From: Plotosus lineatus | Taxonomy: Eukaryota > Chordata > Actinopteri > Siluriformes > Plotosidae | DNA length: 64,000 nt | Assembly (NCBI GenBank): GCA_024760905.1 | Contig: CM045735.1 | Span: 5,819,161-5,883,160 of the forward strand | Reading direction: 5' to 3' | Shown here: piece after piece, positions 1 through 12,199 of the stretch | Layout of the letters: each line of letters starts with the position of its first letter | Position numbering within the stretch: position 1 is the first letter of the stretch | The notes under the pieces: model-generated | The model's database searches: none | What the model was told of the DNA's origin: nothing | Seen by the model: the letters and a program-made list of their open reading frames with translations, nothing else | Position numbers and translations under genes: made by a program

Positions 1-259
1 TTTCAAAACATGCTAACTTCTAGATGCATTCTGTACTTATTGCGGTGTCGCCTGAAGCAACACAGCTTGATCCCACGTGTCTCAGTCAGCTGTGAGACGA
101 CCTTGATTCTGCAGGATTATGTTGTTCACAAATTTGTGAGTGTTGTTATTATTATTATTATTATTATTATTAAATAAGGGTGATTCCTTAGGTCTTTTGA
201 TGAGGAAAAAGTAGTGATACATTTTTTTAACTGCAAAAAATAATTCCGGCCTTAAAGGG
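1..259. mobile_element. piggyBac-like MITE, right part (TTAA-flanked)
   Basis: Ends at 259 with CTTAAAGGG followed by TTAA (260-263), the target duplication used by piggyBac elements. The sequence matches a second copy at 27993-28342, including the shared CAGTCAGCTGTGAGA segment, the GTTGTTCAC block and a (TTA)n run. The left end is beyond or degraded at the window start. No transposase is present. Confidence 0.55.
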
Positions 260-2265
260 TTAACCGACTCCACTAAATGGTCAAAAATAGCTTTTTCTAG
301 GTCAATTAAGTCCCCGCTAGGCTTTAGCTACATTGCTCATAGATCACCGTTGTCGCTACCAGTTACCACATCTTTATTAAGAACTTAGTGCGTCCTGACT
401 TGATCAAACCGTGACCGTAGTGTTGGCGAAGTCATGTCCTTCAAAGCCACAAAGAAGACATCATGTCCTTTTTGGTTTCCACTTCGTTCCTACTTCTTCC
501 ACGATTCAGGACGTAATCGGAATACGGCTGAGTGTGATAGGGGTTTAGATCTCTACTCAAGCCTTGAGCAGCTCGGCTTCATTTATGCAGCGGCGGCAGT
601 TCAAAATCCTCATCAGACACCATTTTCTGTTTGACTAAGCCGTTTTCTGATAAATGACGTTCAAGAAATGCATGAGACTTCTCATACTTGCATAACCGTG
701 ATGCTTGTATAACGAGGCTCGTCAGCCCAAGCGTCCTCAAACACATTTTTTTCCCCTTCACCTCTCCACATTTTTAATGCTTAGCAGCAGCAGCATGTTT
801 GACGGAAGCGCTTTGAAGAGACGCCTAACCTCAAATATTACAGCATGGGGTATATAACGCTCAGCTTTCATACAGCAGGGTCAACCCAGGACTCCTGAAG
901 AAATCATTTGAGGAAAGTGTGAGAATAGAGACTCTAAGTAGTCGGAGTGGTGGGAGCACAGATAGTACCGACGTGTCTAGCCCGGTATTCAGGCTTACAT
1001 CAGACAACGAAGCAGGAAGAGCGGTGGAGAAGAAATTAAATTAATAGTTTCTCTCATGAATGCTCAGAGCTCATGTAGGTGAACGATGGCTTTCAGTGAA
1101 GGACCTGGTAGTCCTGCAGCATGCCAAGAATACCTAATGCACGACTCCATTATGAGAAAAGAGACTACTCAGCAAATCAGATGATTGAGTTGGGACCAGA
1201 GAGGTTTAGAGAGAAAGAGCAGCAGCGTTTCCACTAAACTTTTAAAGGAAGAGGATGGAGGGAGTATTTTATTGTGTACACCTCCCATCCACCCCCCAAT
1301 AAAGAATGTTGCCTTTCTGAACATGAGAACCGCCGACCACCACAGTGATTTATGAAGGGAGGGGAATTATTTGTTCCAGCACTTATGAAACAGCTTGAGG
1401 GCGTATTTACTCCCGATATAATGTGTCAGGGCGTCAATATATCTTTTTTTTTTTTTTTGCAAAAATTTAAAGTCTTCTACATTCTCGTCAAACTAAAGTC
1501 TGACACAGAAATATCTTGTTTTTTTTTTGCTATTTGGTCCGTATGGAATTTAGAAGATGGAAATTGCCCCGTAAAACCAGCAAAGCACGACAAACCACGA
1601 CATAAACTACATACAATTTAATAATATGAACAAAGTAAGGCAAAATAGTACTTACAGCTTAAAGATAAACAAAATACAAATTAAACAAATGGTCCCAAGA
1701 CAAAGATAGTCAACAAGCACCTGCAGCAATGTAAATTTAGAGACGGCGCGTGCGCTAGCGGAGAAAGGCTTGGAATCCCGCGTATCGAAAGAAACAAATG
1801 ATGAAAATCCTCGCGTTGGCTGTGGTTGAGTGCGGAGGATGAACTTGGGTGATGGAGTCTCGAACGACGAAACTTGGTTGAAACGTGTTCCATGATCCGC
1901 CTTCGATGAGATGATCCGCCGCGATGAGTTCGATGATCTGTCCGAAGAAACTCGAAGAGACTCCTTAGATGATCTGCCCCGAAAAGACCCGAAGAGACTC
2001 GAGCCAGGTCCTTAATATAGATTCCCTAAAGCTCAGGAAAGTTCCATTCTGGAACATTCCAAATCACCTGACTTGCTACCAGGGCGCATGTGCAACCAGA
2101 TCCCAAATGGAAAATTACAGAACCAAACAGCTGAGTCATACCTCGGGTCACTATCCACAGCACACCAACTGAATAGAACTACGTACGTTTATACAGTCCC
2201 ATTTATATTTACACTTATTTACATGCTCATAACATATTGCTTTCCTTGTTTTATTTACCCCCCCT
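260..2265. other. No gene recognised; short GATGATC-rich repetitive patch
   Basis: Unique-looking DNA with small T tracts (1444-1459) and no frame resembling a known protein. From about 1890 to 2000 there is an irregular direct repetition of GATGATCYGCC and CGAAGAGACTC. The (CA)n run at 2270-2300 follows. Confidence 0.4.
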
Positions 2266-2266
2266 C

Positions 2267-2269
<3 letters not shown>

Positions 2270-2300
<31 letters not shown>
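2270..2300. repeat. (CA)n microsatellite
   Basis: About 15 uninterrupted CA dinucleotides, seen directly. Confidence 0.95.
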
Positions 2301-2301
<1 letters not shown>

Positions 2302-2386
2302 TCTTGCTTTTGTTCATTGTAACCTCAATCTTTCCTTGTGTCCTTCCTTCTTTTCCTCCACTGCATTCCTTCCCTATTACAAACCC

Positions 2387-2762
2387 CCCAATTTCACTGG
2401 AGCACGGCATGCAATGATCGCGGAAAAGGCACGGAACGCAGACTACGGAAGACCTTAGGCATTTTTACATGGAAAATGGGTGAAAATCCTACGCAAAAGT
2501 GGAAATTCTTACGCTCTCGAAACGTTCACAGCATGCGCGGAACAGGTTCGGCAAAGTACGCCAAAGTGACCCCATGAAACACTCATGGAATTTTTTTTCA
2601 CGGAATATTTTGGCCTGCCGGAAGCATATGGAAGTGGATAAACACTTGAGCAATAACTACGGAATGACACGGAATGACACGGAAGATGAGGGAATAATTG
2701 CGGAACGTTTGCGGATGACATTTTTGCTTCCGTAAGTCTGCCGCGCTCCAGTGAAATGGGGC
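2387..2762. mobile_element. MITE with about 23-bp terminal inverted repeats
   Basis: The left end reads CCCCAATTTCACTGGAGC then ACGGC. The reverse complement of the right end reads CCCCATTTCACTGGAGC then GCGGC, one base shorter. The roughly 375-bp interior is full of CGGAA and its complement, including a tandem ACGGAATGAC at about 2658-2680. No coding. Family not recognised. Confidence 0.55.
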
Positions 2763-2765
2763 TAT

Positions 2766-3290
2766 TATTTTCCACACTTCATTCCTTCTACCTTTCTTTC
2801 CTTCTTTCTTTCCTTCCTGCTTTAATTTCTTCTGTTTCTCCCTCCCTCTTTCTTTTCTTGCCATTATTCCATCTTTCTTGTTTCCTTCCTTCCTTCTTTA
2901 TTACCGCTTCATGTTCTCTTTATGCCTTCTTTCTTTCCTTCTTTCTTTTTTCATTATCTCTGTCCATTCCTTCCCCACTTCATCCCCCAAACGGTTAATT
3001 ACTTCTTGCTTCTCTCCAAGTCCTTCCTTCTTTCTTTCTTTTCCCTCATCCTTCATTATCATCATCATTACACTGCACCTTTCTTTCCTTCTTTTTTAAA
3101 ACCATAACTGTTTCATTCTCTCATTTCTTGATTCTTATTCCTTTTTTATGCCTTCCTTTTCTTCTTTCTCCCCCTTTTATCTGTTTTCTTTCCTCATGTC
3201 TTTCCTCATTTAATTCCTGGCTGCTTTCCTTCCTTTCCCCACTTTTCTGGTTTCTTTCCTTATTTAATTTATTCCATTTCTTCGTGGATA
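2766..3290. repeat. Long homopyrimidine (CCTT/CTTT)-rich tract
   Basis: Over 500 bases of almost pure C/T on the plus strand, dominated by CTTTCCTTC units, broken only by short AT islands. Long frames read Phe/Ser/Leu-rich peptides here; these are low-complexity artefacts. Confidence 0.9.
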
Positions 3291-3918
3291 TGCATCAAGC
3301 ATCCCATTTGAAGGTCTTCTCTTTGTTTGGTTTAATTCCATAACGTAAGTATTCAGTGACGGGAAACAAATGAAACCCTGTAGGAACTCTTTCATTATTT
3401 ATTCATTACAGTGAGTAAACAGCTGAGTTATCAAAACACTGATAACTTACAATATCAAAAGGTTCCTCCCATCTGGGTCTATAATGCACAGCAGATATAC
3501 ATGAAATGATGTAGAGGCTCGAATTTTCGTCTCCTAGCAACCTCCTGTTTTTCCCCCCCGAGTGCAAACTTGTATATCAGGTACATTTAGCTGTGAATGA
3601 TGATGTGCAAGGAAACGCGCGGTTCCCAACACCGGCTCTTGCACATTGGCTCCAAACTGTTCTAACACCACAGGGTCAGTTCATCACGCTTTCCGAAAAC
3701 TCCCCAAAGATTTCTTTCCTCTAATCAGCAACACTTCCTCCAAAAACATTGCCTGTGATGGTTCGGGGTTTATTCGGAGCAGATCTTGGCAAAATTGGTG
3801 CTATTCAAATGCCACCGGTGTTCCCTATGGACTCAGACAGCTGCATTTCTTTTCTATTTTAGATTCACTTATTCCATGCACTGCTGTAGTGGAGTTGGCT
3901 TTGTTTGTTTGACAGATC

Positions 3919-3951
<33 letters not shown>

Positions 3952-4195
3952 CTCAGACAGGAATGTGCCGAAGAGCCTGTCAGTGATTTCTCACTGAAAG
4001 AGCAAATTTTTACTCCCAATGGGCAATAAATAAATAAAATTAGCCTACAGAAAGCATGAATCAGACTAGAACCTGGGTCACAATGGGGCAGCAAATTTCT
4101 GGTAGATTTCCAAAACCTTTCTCTGGGAACTTAAAATGGGGAATTTTGGAACAATACCAAGTTGGAAATGGGAATTTCCATGAAATTTAACTGCA

Positions 4196-4199
<4 letters not shown>

Positions 4200-4284
<85 letters not shown>
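4200..4284. repeat. (AC)n microsatellite with two AAAC interruptions
   Basis: About 42 AC units broken near 4246-4256. It abuts the left end of the foldback element at 4287. Confidence 0.95.
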
Positions 4285-4286
<2 letters not shown>

Positions 4287-5757
4287 GTACCTTGACTTAC
4301 GAATTTAATCCATTCTGAGGGCGAGCTTGTAAGCCGAAAAGTTCGTTAGATGAAACAATGATTCCCATAAGAAATAACAGAAACCCAATTAATCCATTCC
4401 AACCTCCTCCTAAACTCATAACATGCCACAAACACGTATATTTCACCTAAAACTGGTATTGGTGGGCCTCCGTCAGTTCCGAAGGACTATGGCTGCGCTC
4501 TGGCTGGCATCCCGGCTGGTGAACTCTCCAGTGGATAGAGCATAGTGGAGGACAGGCTGTTACCCAAGCAGCAAGTCCCCCCCTCTTGGTGCCACTGGAA
4601 GGATCCAATGGAAGGGCGAGTGCCGATATGACTGGGTTCCAGTGCCGCTGCAAGAGTTGAAGAACGTTACTGTGAACGAACTGCCCCAGGGAACTCCGAC
4701 TCCCAATTAGAAACACGCTTTTGACAGCTTTGCAGCTAGTCTTGTCAAAAGTCAGCAATGGTTCTTTTACATGCCTCACACCATAGACAGTGAGAGGCAT
4801 GGCCAGCCTTTGATAACCCAGTTAGCTGCACTGGGGGGGACAGTGACAACCTTGTGGAGAGTGGAGACTCGAACCGCCAACCTTAGGATCAGCAATCCAG
4901 CACCTTATCCCACTAGACCACCACTGACCCTAATACATTACAGATAACATGTAAAACAATAAATATTTCATAATAATAATAATACATGTACATTAACATT
5001 AATAATAAATAATAACAAATATTAATAAAACAAGAATAAACAATAAGTCAACTAACCCTTCCGATCATTGACTGCGTGCAGATGTCACATGGGCAGGCAT
5101 GAGCTGGTGCGTAACAGAGGGAGGAGGAGAATTTTGTGCATGTATTTACAGTAGGATGTGCAATTACACTTAATTCTAGTACAGTATGGCAAAAAAGCAT
5201 GTTCCTCAGGGTCATACACGCCGCCCCGGCATCTCACCCCCCCCCCCCCAGGGGGGGCGCGCCCTACTATTTGAGAAGCACTGGCCTTGTGGGAGCTCAC
5301 CTCGAGCCTTTCTTCGCTGGCATTCTTAGTGTGCACACACACAAAATTCTACTCCTCCTTTTTCTATTACGCATCACCACATGCCTGTCCACGTGACATC
5401 TCCGCACCCACGTGACATCTTCGCACCCACGTGGCATCTTTGCCACAGTCAATGATCGGAAGGGTTAGTTGACTTATTGTTCATTCTTGTTTTATTATTA
5501 TTATTAATGTGAATGTACATGTATTACTATTATTATTATTATGAAATATTTATTGTTTTTACATGTTTATCTTTAATATATTTGGTCAAATATGCGTGTT
5601 TGTGGCAGGTTATATGAGTTTGGGATGGGGTTGGAACAGATTAATTGGTTTTCAATTATTTCTTATGGGAATTTTTGTTTAATCTAAAATATTTTGACTT
5701 ACGAGCTCAACCTTGGAACAGATTAATTTCGTAAGTCAAGATACGGGAAAGATATAT
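4287..5757. mobile_element. Foldback-type DNA element with about 430-bp inverted arms
   Basis: The left end GGTACCTTGACTTACGAA is mirrored by CGTAAGTCAAGATACGG at the right end. The arms stay complementary for several hundred bases: the CTTCCGATCATTGAC block near 5060 pairs with GTCAATGATCGGAAG near 5450, and GAGGAGAATTTTGTGC near 5128 pairs with the block near 5340. The central loop is about 5145-5325. The left arm is split by a SINE (4443-4930). A loop-plus-right-arm copy lies at 7497-8055 and a left-arm copy at 30077-31225. Termini resemble Tc1/mariner-derived MITEs, but the superfamily is not certain. Confidence 0.6.
4443..4930 (-). mobile_element. SINE, head 2, with a third kind of 3' end, inserted in foldback element
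   Basis: On the minus strand the tRNA-like head (AGTGGTGGTCTAGTGGGATA, box A-like; GGTTCGAGTC, box B-like) starts at about 4930. The usual head-2 body follows, including CTAACTGGGTTATCAAAGG and AAAAGAACCATTGCTGAC. Left of about 4700 the sequence is neither tail A nor tail B (CTCCGTCAGTTCCGAAGG near its end). A short CCTAA on each side may be the target duplication. Confidence 0.6.
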
Positions 5758-5759
5758 GA

Positions 5760-7400
5760 AAAAGCCTTTCTCATTCCTAACCACCCAACGGATGGAATAG
5801 AGCTTTGAACCACAATAAGTCTGGAATAAGTATTTTTGTATTTCTCCAGTGCTGGTCAGTAACAAATAGGCTGCACCGAGAAATCAGGCAGGTCCACAAA
5901 TTTTATTAGGAGCACTGATCAATAACAGGTGTTTGCTCCATTACAGGGCCAAAAATGGACATAAAACAAGTTTAAGTACTTTTAAAAGTGGGTCAGGTCC
6001 CATTGCTCTGTACAGCCTGGCCAGTTGGGTGGAAAATGGATCGTAGGTTCTGGCAGATGACTTGCCCTTGTCCCTTAGGTATTGCTCAGAACAAGCAGAC
6101 CGATCCAATCGAGACAGAGCAGATCAATTATGTGGGCACCAGAGGAGCCAAAGGCCAGTTGAGCGGGCAGACGCCAGCAGCGGGCACAGGTCGGCATTCC
6201 TCCTGTCACAACCAAGCTCCACATGGCGACACACCATCTGGCAGACTGAAATAATCTGACCAGAGTATCTAAAGCACCGCTGCCCAGAGTAAGCTCTGGG
6301 ATCCCTCTCATCAGTCACCCTACTCAGTTTTAGATCAACATCAGAGGGAGTGACATGGTGTGGAAAAGTATATTCAATTCCAGATAATTGTCTGTTGTCC
6401 ACCGAGTGTGTGATTTATATACAGAGCAGCTCCAGTAGCTGACTCAGGTGAGAGGAATCTCCAAACCCCCCCCCCCCCCCCTCCTCTTCTTTCTCGCTAT
6501 ATTCATTCATTAAATACTACTAACAGGACTTCTTCAGCTGCGTGATTAAGATGCTCGGCTGACGACATTGTCAGCTGCTTAATTATAGCACAATAGCAAA
6601 CATGAAACTGTGATTAGTTTATTCAAGACCAGCAGTTGTGCTACAATGAATCCTGATTGTACACTGTGACACAAGGGTTGTAATTACTATTCATTCATTT
6701 TTAAACAGCCAAAACAGATTTATTCCACTTTATTACTAATTTGCAATAGATATATAATATTACAGACTTGTATAACTGCACATCGAGTCAGCTATTCAAT
6801 ATCGTTACTATTAACCTTCACAGGATGGTAAGAGCAGAGACTATCAGCATCCTCCAATTTTTATTATTATTTTTAAATTTGCATATTTTCTATTTTCTTT
6901 TCAGTAAATATGAGCTTGTCTAATATTAGGCAAGTGAAACAGACACAATTTCATGTCAAACTAGAGTGGAAATTAGAGTGCAAGGTACCACTTCTACACA
7001 GCATGGATAATGTACCAATTAAGCCATATGGGTACTGGTTTTAATTACCCGTGTCCTTGTCCTGCAATATGTTCTACAATACATGGGTGCGACAAAACTG
7101 GCGAAAAGCACGCTCTTTCCTTTCAAGGGTTCACAACATGTCCAAGTCACTCAAGGTCAAAGGTTACTGTCTTATTTGAAAGTCAATACAGTACCTCATC
7201 TAACGAGTGTCCCTTATAATGATTTTTCCATGATACAAGCTTTGAACCCACCAAAAATCTGCTCAATCCAACGAGCAAAAACTAACTTAATAAGCTCTCC
7301 TCGAAATGGCTTTTCCGGGCCGATTAGCCTCGTATTCTTCCGTGTGTATTCCTCCGCGCTTCGAGAACGCCCTGGGCAGCGCTTCTCAATTATTTTCTGA
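5760..7400. other. No gene recognised; possible non-coding conserved stretch near 6530-6680
   Basis: No frame resembles a known protein. 6465-6483 is a C-rich run. 6530-6680 is non-repetitive with GCTGCTTAATTATAGC and GTGATTAGTTTATT, homeodomain-like AT-rich sites of the sort found in vertebrate conserved non-coding elements. Conservation cannot be tested here. Confidence 0.3.
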
Positions 7401-7496
7401 GATGCCCCTTCTAGGAAGAAAAAAAAAAAAAAAAAAAAAAAAAAGGGATTTCACCTACACCATAGCTTGACAATGAGAGCGCCACTGCCAACTACT

Positions 7497-8055
7497 GTAG
7501 TAAATGCACAATTACACTTAATTCTAGAACAGTATGGCAAAAAAATATGTCCCTCACGGTCATACGTGCCCCCCTGGCATCATACCACGCCCCACTATTT
7601 GAGAAGCACTGGTCTTGTGCGAGCTCACCACTAGCCTTTCCTCACTGACATTTGTAGCGTGCATACGTACAAAATTCTCCTCCTCCTCCTCCTGTCACGT
7701 ACCACCTCCTGCAGGCCCACATGACATCTTTGCCGCAGTCGATGATCGGAAGGGTTAGTTGACTTATTGTTTATTCTAGTTTTATTATTATTTATTATTA
7801 ATCAATATTAATGTTAATGTACATGGATTATTATTATTATTATTATGAAATATTTCATGTTTTTACATGTTTATCTTTAATATATTAGGTCAAATATACG
7901 TGTTTGTGGCAGGCTATTTGAGTTTGGGAGGGGGTTGAAACGGATTAATTGGCTTTCTGTTATTTCTTATGGGAATAATTGTTTCATCTAACAAACTTTT
8001 CAGCTTATGAGCTTACCCTCGGAACGGATTAAATTAGTTAGCTGAGGTATCATTG
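7497..8055. mobile_element. Foldback element copy, loop plus right arm
   Basis: Matches 5160-5757 closely: GCACAATTACACTTAATTCTAG, the GAGAAGCACTGG block, GATGATCGGAAGGGTTAGTT, and the terminal GGAACGGATTAAATTAG region. A poly-A run (7420-7443) lies just left of it. The left arm is missing, so this is a truncated copy. Confidence 0.6.
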
Positions 8056-10669
8056 TATGTGGTTTGCTATTTGTTTTTGAAATTAAAGCATCCCATCTCC
8101 CAAATCTTGTAACCTTGCTCTGACCATCTCACCATGTGACCATGGCATTCCAAAATCAATTCTTCTTAAGGACTCAAGTAGAGTATTGGCCCCACCAAGT
8201 TTGGTGAAAATCCGTGCATGAGTGTGGTCAGGATTTTGGTCACAGACAGACAAACAATGCCAGAAACGATGGCGCTTATAGGATTGAATTGAAGACAGAT
8301 ATGCAAACCCAGTTAAATACAAATGAGGTGAGCCGGGAATTTACGAGAGTCAACAAAACACTCAATGATTCCACACTTCAGTAAGCAACAGGTAGTTACA
8401 GTTGACAGTTATTTACATGTTTTCCCGAATAGAGTGGAGACTGGTTAGACCTCCAGGACGGTAAAAACTCTGATTCCACACTTCAGTATCAAACAGACTG
8501 ACATAACAGATCTCACATGTGCCACTTCTACATCTTGTGCATATTTTATAAACCTTGTACAACAAAATCAGTGAATGAATAGATGATCTATGGAAAAACT
8601 AGCCTTGTGTTTAGGCGTCAGCGGTTGGGAACAGACGACAACTTATGCGGTTGCATAAACCAGATTCAGAGCAGTGCTTCACAAAATGGCCTTCCGTCAA
8701 CGGCAATACTTTTCCACCCTACTGTCAGAATGGTTTACGCATCGAATATTTAATCCAATCCATCTCGATGATGATCTCTTTAATCTGCATTTTGTCCAGC
8801 ACGGGCCACATGCCAGCGGATTATCAACTGGCAATTCTCTTCGGACTCAAACGACTGCTGAAATTAAGCCTGAGTTTTTTTTTGTCAGAAGTGATTCATC
8901 CAAAATGACATGAGCCATAAAACAATCCAAGCTATTTCTCAGCTGTTCATTTGAAAAGTTCAAGAAGTCCAAAGTATTTGCTTGCAGTATTCAACAGGTA
9001 AAAGGGTAGTTTTAGGTCACAGGACAGAATAGTAGCATCTTGGACTCGCTTACATCAAATGCAACCGGACGTCTTTTCAGTTTTTGAAAATGTTTCGACT
9101 CTCATCTGAAAGTATTCGGGGTTGACACCTTGAAAGCTGGCTCTGAATTGTCAACAACACCCTGCCAACATGTGATTCATGAAGTATAGGTCTCACATAG
9201 CCGATTGATACATGGCTGAAATTATCGTGGTCTGTCCACCATATTTTGGGAAGGTCGCTCTCCCAAAAATATGGGGTGGTGAAGGGAGACGAATATGCAA
9301 CTAGTCTGCGAATGCATACGTCACAGCAGTCATGTCTACCAACAGTAACTGTAATGCATACATGGCGGCCGCTGTTCCAAGTACAATTTTAACACCAAGC
9401 AAATCCATCGTAACACCCTGTAGGCCACGTATGCCAGGCAGACGCCGTCATGGCTGCAACAGTCGCACTGATCCGGACTGAGCTCGACCAGTGCAATTTT
9501 CAACTTGAACAAACATTCCGTGAATGGAAACCACGCACAAGCGGATTTTAAGGCAGGTCCTCGGCTCGCACGCATTAAAAAAAACACCCACAGTTGTCAA
9601 AGACAAGCCAAAATTCTTATCTATTGTGAAGTAATTTGGGTGATTCTTTGAAAAACTGAGGCTTAACATGCGAGTCGGTCGTGTCACCTGAGCCGAGGTG
9701 TGAACTATTTTGGAAGTCACTGCCCTACCCTGCCACCATGAGAGCCATTTATTTCACGAGTTTAGTTTACCATGGCCTGGATGACCTCACACTCAGAATA
9801 CATTGAAGCTTGATGTTTTCTGTGCCCAGTGTAGCTTCTGATGCCTGTTCTTGCCTGAAAGGAGTTGAACCCGGCGTGGTCTTCAGTGCATTAGGGAACG
9901 ATGGCTGGTCAGTGATATTTACTGTTTTATTTTAAACACTGTTCATTATCCAACCAAAACAAGTCTTCAGAGTCTTGTCCAACAAGACCGACATTCATTC
10001 CTTTTTTTTTTTTTTTTAACATTTATATAAGGTTTGCATGTGAATACAGAACCTCAACTCTGTGCTGTTGCTCCTCCTGTCAAGTTTCTGCCCTGACGGT
10101 AACGGCAGCTCGGGTATCGGGCTGTCAGCAGGAAGCGTCACGCAAGGCCTTGCACTTTACAACCATCATGCAGCGCCAGAACTGTTGCCACCTGGGTCCT
10201 GTCAAGATGCTGCTCGTACAGAACATCTGAGCGTGTCTGTGTGCTCGCGAGTGCGGTGATGAATCTGCAGGGCTGAACAACACCTCTTAGAGAGAGAGTA
10301 AGAGTGCATGAGCATGAGTAAGAGATGCATCTGTCTGATCAGCAGGATAATATGCACCAGACAGTAGAGTCACGCTGGACAAACCTGAACCCATCATCAG
10401 ACCCCAGAGTCTCCAGGTCAAGAAGAAGTGGTTCATAATTACAGCTCGCCTGTGGATTACACAACAAAGGATATAGAAAGGAGAGAGATAAAGCTAAAGA
10501 ACAACGCGAAGGTGTCGGGCGGAACATAAATCAGCAGCCACCTGTCAGAAGCAGTGGGCGCTCCTAAAGCAAACGGCATCAATTTTCCGTAAAGGACTGC
10601 CGTATTATTATTCACGGACATGTCCTGCTCCCTGCCCCAGAACACCTGGGAGTCTGCATCACATTTTCC

Positions 10670-10700
<31 letters not shown>

Positions 10701-10970
10701 GAAGAAAGAAAAAAAAAAGGCAACACCATTGTAGCTGTGTTGGTAAGGAAGAGCTCTAGGCAGCGCACCATTATTGATAAAAGAAAAAAAAAAGAGGCAC
10801 AGCATTATCATATTACAATTTATTATCATTATTATTAAATCTTAATAAATTTAAAAATTTAAAAAAATTATAATTAAATTTGAAGTCCAACTCTCACCAT
10901 GTAGCAGGAACTTTAATTTAAAAAAAGTTTGGACTGAAAGCACTTCATTTAATTTACATTTTAAATTACT
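8056..10970. other. No gene recognised; decayed repeat and A/T tracts
   Basis: 8085-8290 contains AAGTTTGGTGAAAATC and GGTCACAGACAGACAAACA, resembling the (CAGA)n-tailed 3' end of a fish interspersed repeat, low confidence. 9237-9280 is an imperfect hairpin around CCCAAAATATGG. 10002-10018 is a T run and 10670-10697 an A run. No protein similarity recognised. Confidence 0.35.
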
Positions 10971-10977
10971 ACATTTG

Positions 10978-11319
10978 GGTGGCACGGTGGTGTAGCGGTT
11001 AGCAAGGCCGCCTCACAGCGAGAAGATCCTGGGCTCGATTCCCAGTTCAGGGGTCTCTGTGTGGAATTTGCATGTTCTCCCCGTGCTTTTGTGGGTTTCC
11101 TCCTGGTACTCCGGTTTCCTCCCACAGTCCAAAAACATGCACAGTAGGTTAACTGGCCGTTCCAAATCTCCCCTTGGTGTGAATAGTTGTGTATGTTGGC
11201 CCTGCAATGGCCTGGTGAGCCGTCCAGGATGTACCCCACCCATGCCCGGAGTCAGCTGAGATGGGCACCAGCCTCCTTGTGACCCAAATTAGAGTTAAGC
11301 AGTTCAGAAAATGAATGAC
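10978..11319 (+). mobile_element. SINE, head 1 + tail A, full length
   Basis: Begins GGTGGCACGGTGGTGTAGCG (box A-like), with CTGGGCTCGATTCCC as box B. Then comes a body with TTTGCATGTTCTCCCC and GGTTTCCTCCCACAGTCC, then tail A: GGCCTGGTGAGC, GTCAGCTGAGATGGGCACC and TTAAGCAGTTCAGAAAATGA, ending in a degenerate (ATGA)n. This is a good reference copy for head 1 in this window. A partial second copy follows at 11330-11550. Confidence 0.75.
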
Positions 11320-11329
11320 ATGCAATTTT

Positions 11330-11550
11330 GTTAGCAGGAACACGGTTTCATCGCACAGTCCAAAGACATTCACTTGAGGCTAATAAACTATGACGAATTG
11401 CCCTTAAGTGGGAGTGTGCATAGCCAGCTGTATGTTGGCCCTGTGAAGGTCTGTTGATCAGTTCAGGATGTACTCAGCATTCACTCAGTGTCGGCAGAGA
11501 CAGGCACCAGCCTCCCAACGACCCTGGTCGAATTAAGTAGTTCAGCAAAT
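11330..11550 (+). mobile_element. SINE fragment, head-1 body + tail A, partial
   Basis: Lacks the tRNA-like head. It starts in the body (CACAGTCCAAAGACATTCAC) and runs through tail A to GAATTAAGTAGTTCAGCAAAT. It lies in the same direction as, and directly after, the full copy, either an independent insertion or a local duplication. Confidence 0.6.
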
Positions 11551-11667
11551 CAGAATGCACAGGCATCTTTATAAAATATTCTTCCATTTGCTTAAGATAT
11601 AACCACACGACAGAACTTTTTCAAAGTTCATATTGTAAATTGCAATTGTGGTATTGTGGTATTATGG

Positions 11668-12183
11668 TTATGGTATTATTCAGACTATAAGACGCACTTA
11701 AAATCCTTAGTCTTTAAAAATTGGTCGGCGCGCCTTATAATCCAATGGCCATATGTGACTCCGTCTTACTGACACCATCAAAACCCCAGTGAAGCGAACT
11801 AATTCAGAGCTTACCATCATTCCAGTGGATTAACCAAAGAACTCCAACCGCTAGATACTGCTGTCAACAGGTCATAAGTTAGAGGGATCCGGGCTTTATG
11901 TCCAACTTATGCAACTATTAAACTCGGACACTGAAGATGAAGAATTTGATGGATTTGTAAAAGAGGAATAAACTGAAAAAGTGAATTTACTGTTTTATAT
12001 TATTATAATCGAACAATGTTGAGAGTTATTTGTGAGAGTTGAATAGTTTGACTTATCTGACTTTTGTTTGGCTTAATGCGCCTTATAGACTGGTGCGCCT
12101 TGTGTAAGAAAATGGGTCCGTCGACCATAGTTCGTTTGTGTTGCGCCTTATAATCTGGTGCGCCCTATGGGCCGGAATACTTT
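11668..12183. mobile_element. pogo/Tigger-like MITE with transposase-end remnant
   Basis: The left end has CAGACTATAAGACGCAC and the right end GTGCGCCCTATGGGCCGGAA, an imperfect inverted pair of the 'ATAAGGCGCAC' type known from pogo/Tigger elements. Internal copies of GCGCCTTATA occur near 11730, 12080 and 12145. At 11928-11970 one frame reads SDTEDEEFDGFVKEE and stops, an acidic tail like that at the end of pogo-family transposases. Inactive. Confidence 0.5.
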
Positions 12184-12199
12184 GGTGCATGCATGCCTG

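Noticed and set aside
2756..3343. Several Phe/Ser/Leu-rich frames that look like membrane proteins
   Set aside because: They are translations of the homopyrimidine tract in three frames; no conserved domain.
4078..4284. Cys-Val repeat peptide, minus strand
   Set aside because: Translation of the (AC)n microsatellite.
10978..11050. tRNA-like box A/box B sequences at SINE heads, considered as tRNA genes
   Set aside because: They lack a complete cloverleaf with intact acceptor stem and continue into SINE bodies.
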